DNA of 64,000 nt from Streptomyces sp. NBC_00094 (GTDB lineage: Bacteria > Actinomycetota > Actinomycetes > Streptomycetales > Streptomycetaceae): NCBI RefSeq assembly GCF_026343125.1, contig NZ_JAPEMB010000001.1, positions 6,019,501-6,083,500 of the forward strand, in the 5' to 3' direction. Below, piece by piece: positions 60,935 through 64,000 of the stretch. The notes under the pieces were generated by a model that saw only the letters and a list, made by a program, of their open reading frames with translations, was not told where the DNA came from and did not search any database. Made by a program: the position numbers and the translations under genes. Every line of letters begins with the position of its first letter. The stretch's first letter is position 1.

Positions 60935-61465
60935 TCAGGACGGCGTGGAGCCGAGGACCGCCGCGAAGGCTCGCGGGTCGGCGTCGAAGCCGTGGCTGAG
61001 GGCACGGTACGACCAGCCGTCCGCCCCGTCCCTGGTGAACTCCACGACCGTCGCCGACAGGGCGTCCGGCACGTCCGCGAAGTCGTGCGTCAGGAGGTCG
61101 GTGTACCCCTCGCTGACCCGTATGCCGGTGTTCGCTATGGCGCCGAAGGTCAGTCTGCCGCCGCCCTGTTGCACCGTCACGCCCACCACCACGCGCGCGT
61201 AGTGCGGTGCCAGCCGGTCCAGCTCCAGGGTCATGGCCTCGTCGTAGCCGAAGCCCTGGCCCGTACGGCTGTCGCGGTGCAGCGTGATCGTGCCGTCGGG
61301 GGAGCGGCTCCCGAAGTGCACCAGGTAGACCGGTGCCCCGTGCGGGTCACCGGCCGCGAAGACGCCGGCGACGAGGTCCAGATCGTGCGCCGGCGCACCG
61401 GTCGGGGCAGGATCCCACTTGAGCGTCACCTCGACCCTCGCCACGCCCTTGTTGAGTCCGCTCAC
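60935..61465 (-). CDS. TerD-family protein
   Basis: A 176-residue TerD-type protein. The GTG at 61465 (VSGLNKGVARVEVTLKWDP) has gagagggg upstream. Typical calcium-binding/TerD signatures are DLDLVAGVFAAGD, VHFGSRSPDGTITLHRDSRTG and GYDEAMTLELDRL. Streptomycetes have many TerD paralogues, linked to tellurite resistance and to development or phage defence. No terA/C/Z partners lie next to it. It probably binds calcium in the cytosol. Confidence 0.9.
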   Translation of the reverse strand: MSGLNKGVARVEVTLKWDPAPTGAPAHDLDLVAGVFAAGDPHGAPVYLVHFGSRSPDGTITLHRDSRTGQGFGYDEAMTLELDRLAPHYARVVVGVTVQQGGGRLTFGAIANTGIRVSEGYTDLLTHDFADVPDALSATVVEFTRDGADGWSYRALSHGFDADPRAFAAVLGSTPS

Positions 61466-61576
61466 GGTGCTTCCCCTCTCCACGCACGCCCCCGCGTACG
61501 CCTCGCCTCGACCGTCTCCCCACTCAAAAGCCCGTGGTTGCGGGGAGATTGCTCATGGTGTCATGGGGCTACGACA

Positions 61577-62437
61577 GTGGACCCGGCGGTGGAGGGGGAG
61601 AGCGGTTTGTGGAGTGGTGACGAGCTGGATCTCGACGCATATCTGGCTCGAATCGGCTACGACGTCGATCGCGACGGGGAACTCTCCCCTGATCTGAGGA
61701 CGTTGACGGCACTGCACCGGGCGCATGTCCGGTCCATTCCGTTCGAGAACCTCGACGTCGCCCTCGGTCGGCAGGTCCCCCTGGACGTGAAGAGCCTGCA
61801 GGCCAAGCTCGTCCGCCGGCGTCGCGGCGGCTACTGCTACGAGCAGAACTCCCTCTTCGCGGCCGCGCTCGAACGGATCGGCTTCGGGGTGGCCGGGCGC
61901 GGAGCCCGTAACCGCACCCGGGGGGCTGCCCTGCTGCCCGTCACGCACGCGCTGTTGGCCGTCGAGACCGAGGGCCAACAGTGGCTCGCGGACGTCGGGT
62001 TCGGATGGCAGGGGCCGCTGGAGCCGGTTCCCCTGCGGGACGGGGCGCGCGTGGAGCAGGGCGGCTGGACGTTCGGGATCGGGAGGGAGGCCGACGGCAT
62101 TCACGTACTCCGCTCGCTGCGTCCCCAGGGCTGGACCGATCTGTACGCGTTCTCTCCGCAAACCCTGTATCCGGGTGACTTCACGGTCATGAACCACTTC
62201 AGCTCCAGCCATCCCGAGTCGCGCTTTCTCGGCCAGGTCGTGGCCCAGAAGCCCGGGCCCGAGGTGCGGAGGGCGCTGGTGCGCGAGACGTTGTCGACGG
62301 TGTGGGCGAACGGAGCCGGCGAGGAACGGATCGTGACCGTCGGCGAGTTGGCGGCGACGTTGAAGGCCGACTTCGGTATCGAGATCGACGAGGAGGAGCG
62401 CGCGGGACTGGAGCGACTGCACCCGGTGGGAGTCTGA
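61577..62437 (+). CDS. Arylamine N-acetyltransferase
   Basis: A 286-residue NAT enzyme. I choose the GTG at 61577; a TTG at 61607 with a stronger ribosome site is an alternative. The catalytic triad is Cys in RRGGYCYEQN, His in LPVTHALLAVE and Asp in WLADVGFGWQGP. The first domain helices include LHRAHVRSIPFENLDV, standard for the family. It transfers acetyl from acetyl-CoA to arylamines or hydrazines; some relatives close macrolactams (rifamycin amide synthase type). Here it stands alone between TerD and DUF4937 genes. Confidence 0.9.
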   Translation: MDPAVEGESGLWSGDELDLDAYLARIGYDVDRDGELSPDLRTLTALHRAHVRSIPFENLDVALGRQVPLDVKSLQAKLVRRRRGGYCYEQNSLFAAALERIGFGVAGRGARNRTRGAALLPVTHALLAVETEGQQWLADVGFGWQGPLEPVPLRDGARVEQGGWTFGIGREADGIHVLRSLRPQGWTDLYAFSPQTLYPGDFTVMNHFSSSHPESRFLGQVVAQKPGPEVRRALVRETLSTVWANGAGEERIVTVGELAATLKADFGIEIDEEERAGLERLHPVGV

Positions 62438-62479
62438 CGCGCACTGCCGGGGCGCCCCTTCGGCCCGTACGATGGCGCG

Positions 62480-63085
62480 GTGTTGGTCAAGTGGATTCGC
62501 TGCACCGTGATGGACCGTCGAGGGTTCGAGCGGGGGCAGCGGAAATGGGCGGGGCTGCTCGGCGAGCCGGGGTTCCGGGGCCAGGGCGGCGGGTGGAGCC
62601 GGGCTCGGCCGGACGTCGCCCACATCTTCGCGTTCTGGGAGAGCAGGGCCTTCTACGACTCCTTCATGGCGCGGTCCCACGACCGGCTGGCGGCCTCGCA
62701 GGGGGGCACGTACAAGGACATCGAGGTGAAGCTGTTCGACCACCGCTTCGACGTGAAGACGGGGTTCGAGCCGCGGTTCACCGACGCCGATGTGGCGCGG
62801 GTGGCGCACTGCCGTGTCCACGAGGACCGGGCCGAGCACTTCGCGCTCATGCAGGAGAAGGTGTGGAACCCGGCGATGGCCGGGTCCCCGGGCATGGTGC
62901 GGGGGCTGTTCGGCGAGGCGCCCGGCAGCGAGTTCCTGGTGCTCTCGATGTGGCGGTCCGCCGCGGAGCACGGGAAGTACCGGGTGGAGCGCGTGGAGCG
63001 GCTGGGGCTGCGGGCGAGGACCGACGCCGATGTGGCGTCGCTTACCGGTGACGTGGTGCAGCTCGAGAGCGCCTGGACGGTCTGA
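62480..63085 (+). CDS. DUF4937 (YdbC-like) protein
   Basis: A 201-residue protein with a GTG start (VLVKWIRCTVMDRRGFERGQRKW). Two similar halves are expected: HIFAFWESRAFYDSFMARSHDRLA in the first, then HFALMQEKVWNPAMAGSPGMVRGLFGEA and EFLVLSMWRSAAEHGKY in the second. These are ABM/dimeric alpha-beta barrel-like domains. It is probably a small cytosolic protein; the role is unknown. Confidence 0.78.
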   Translation: MLVKWIRCTVMDRRGFERGQRKWAGLLGEPGFRGQGGGWSRARPDVAHIFAFWESRAFYDSFMARSHDRLAASQGGTYKDIEVKLFDHRFDVKTGFEPRFTDADVARVAHCRVHEDRAEHFALMQEKVWNPAMAGSPGMVRGLFGEAPGSEFLVLSMWRSAAEHGKYRVERVERLGLRARTDADVASLTGDVVQLESAWTV

Positions 63086-63241
63086 GCGCGCGCCGGGGCC
63101 TGGGCCCTGTGGGCCCGGGTGTGCGTGTGTGGCGGGTCTTTGCGTGTGTGGCGGGTGTGCCGGGCGTGGCTCCTCCGTCGGATGGGCTTCGGGTGGCCCC
63201 TCGGCCGAGCCCGCTCCGGGCCGTCGATCTAGGGTCGGGGT

Positions 63242-63901
63242 ATGGCACGACCGCGGCGCATCGTTCTCGTACGGCATGGAGAGTCCGAGGGCAATGCCGA
63301 TGACACGGTGTACGAGCGGGAGCCCGACCATGCCCTCCGGCTCACCGAGACCGGGTGGCGGCAGGCGGAGGAGACGGGGGAGCGGCTGCGGGGGCTGTTC
63401 GGGGAGGAGCCGGTCAGCGTCTACGTGTCGCCGTACCGCCGTACCCATGAGACGCTCCGCGCCTTCCGCCTGCCCCGGGAGCAGACGAGGGTGCGGGAGG
63501 AGCCGCGCCTGCGGGAGCAGGACTGGGGCAACTGGCAGGAACGGGAGGACGTGCGTCTGCAGAAGGCGTACAGGGACGCCTACGGGCACTTCTTCTACCG
63601 CTTCGCCCAGGGCGAGTCCGGGGCCGACGTGTACGACCGGGTCGGGGCCTTCCTGGAGAGCCTCTACCGCAGCTTCGAGGCCCCCGACCACCCGCCGAAC
63701 GTCCTGCTGGTCACCCACGGACTGACCATGCGGCTGTTCTGCATGCGCTGGTTCCACTGGACGGTCGCGGACTTCGAGTCGCTGTCGAACCCCGGAAACG
63801 CCGAGACACGCACGCTCCTGCTGGGCGAGGACGGGAGATACCGGCTGGACCGGCCGTTCGAACGCTGGCGTACCCCGGAACCGTACGGTCCTACCGGATA
63901 G
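63242..63901 (+). CDS. Histidine phosphatase family protein (phosphoglycerate-mutase-like)
   Basis: A 219-residue phosphatase. The phospho-His is in the RHG motif IVLVRHGESEGN. The second arginine region is VYVSPYRRTHETL. The acid/base Glu lies in the ADVYDRVGAFL region, and the second His is in LLVTHGLTMRLFCMRW. It probably removes phosphate from a small metabolite or sugar; the substrate is not apparent. It lies 12 bases before the next gene. Confidence 0.9.
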   Translation: MARPRRIVLVRHGESEGNADDTVYEREPDHALRLTETGWRQAEETGERLRGLFGEEPVSVYVSPYRRTHETLRAFRLPREQTRVREEPRLREQDWGNWQEREDVRLQKAYRDAYGHFFYRFAQGESGADVYDRVGAFLESLYRSFEAPDHPPNVLLVTHGLTMRLFCMRWFHWTVADFESLSNPGNAETRTLLLGEDGRYRLDRPFERWRTPEPYGPTG

Positions 63902-63913
63902 AGTGGCTGAGCG

Positions 63914-64000
63914 ATGACCGCTGACTCCTCACTCGACCGGCGCTTCGACCGCGCCCTGGCCAGCCTGCGCGGGCTGTCCGTGGGAGACGCCCTGGGCTCC
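63914..64000 (+). CDS. ADP-ribosylglycohydrolase family protein, N-terminus only
   Basis: Cut by the window end after 29 codons. MTADSSLDRRFDRALASLRGL leads into SVGDALGS, the start signature of ADP-ribosylglycohydrolases, in which this Asp helps hold the magnesium pair. It probably removes ADP-ribose from a protein or small substrate. Confidence 0.8.
   Translation, partial: MTADSSLDRRFDRALASLRGLSVGDALGS

Overview
The window is high-G+C actinobacterial chromosome and almost certainly Streptomyces. Third codon positions are overwhelmingly G/C, GTG starts and ATGA/GTGA stop-start overlaps are common, LLM-type and DinG-type actinobacterial proteins occur, and the right half carries a gene order typical of the Streptomyces core: miaB, LigB-like protein, miaA, dapF, rshA, M1 peptidase, hflX, NIS siderophore genes, dinG, lexA, nrdR, nrdJ. 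No rRNA, tRNA, CRISPR array, integrase or transposase was recognised.

1-10.2 kb (exported-protein region): the end of an OmpR-type response regulator and its histidine kinase; a TAXI-type periplasmic-binding-like protein; three consecutive secreted RCC1/BLIP-II-like beta-propeller proteins on the minus strand; then three secreted proteins on the plus strand. The last two of these are divergent relatives with possible aerolysin-like features.

10.2-28.8 kb (accessory metabolic region, the most interesting part): a divergent second-type glutamyl-tRNA synthetase; a coupled MFS exporter / F420-type oxidoreductase / LysR operon; an EamA transporter; then a plus-strand run of a YCII-LuxR fusion regulator, a tautomerase, a maleate isomerase/AMDase-like protein, an FAD monooxygenase, an Asp/Glu-racemase-fold protein, a 103-residue GPY-repeat protein, HemB, HemA, an ADP-forming acyl-CoA ligase and HemL. 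Most junctions there overlap by 4 bases. A GluRS with HemA, HemL and HemB is a complete route from glutamate to 5-aminolevulinate and porphobilinogen. No hemC, hemD or hemE accompanies it, and the HemB lacks the usual cysteine positions. I read this as a dedicated C5 pathway for a specialised product, or as a set of resistant target copies, rather than the housekeeping haem locus. OsmC/Ohr and a CaiB-like protein with a substituted catalytic position follow, then a DUF4406 gene run into a NUDIX remnant.

29.7-64 kb (mostly conserved core): DeoR regulator with a perfect palindrome, an orphan NarL-type sensor kinase, tRNA modification (miaB, miaA), lysine/cell-wall precursor synthesis (dapF), ppGpp metabolism (rshA), ribosome GTPase hflX, two tandem lipoprotein trypsin-like proteases, a four-gene NIS siderophore operon, SOS/DNA genes (dinG, lexA with an SOS box), the nrdR-nrdJ deoxynucleotide operon, and a tail of small enzymes (TerD, arylamine N-acetyltransferase, DUF4937, histidine phosphatase) ending in a cut-off ADP-ribosylglycohydrolase. 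Several short-period tandem repeats (6, 8, 23, 32 and 54 bases) interrupt spacers and encode low-complexity protein tails.
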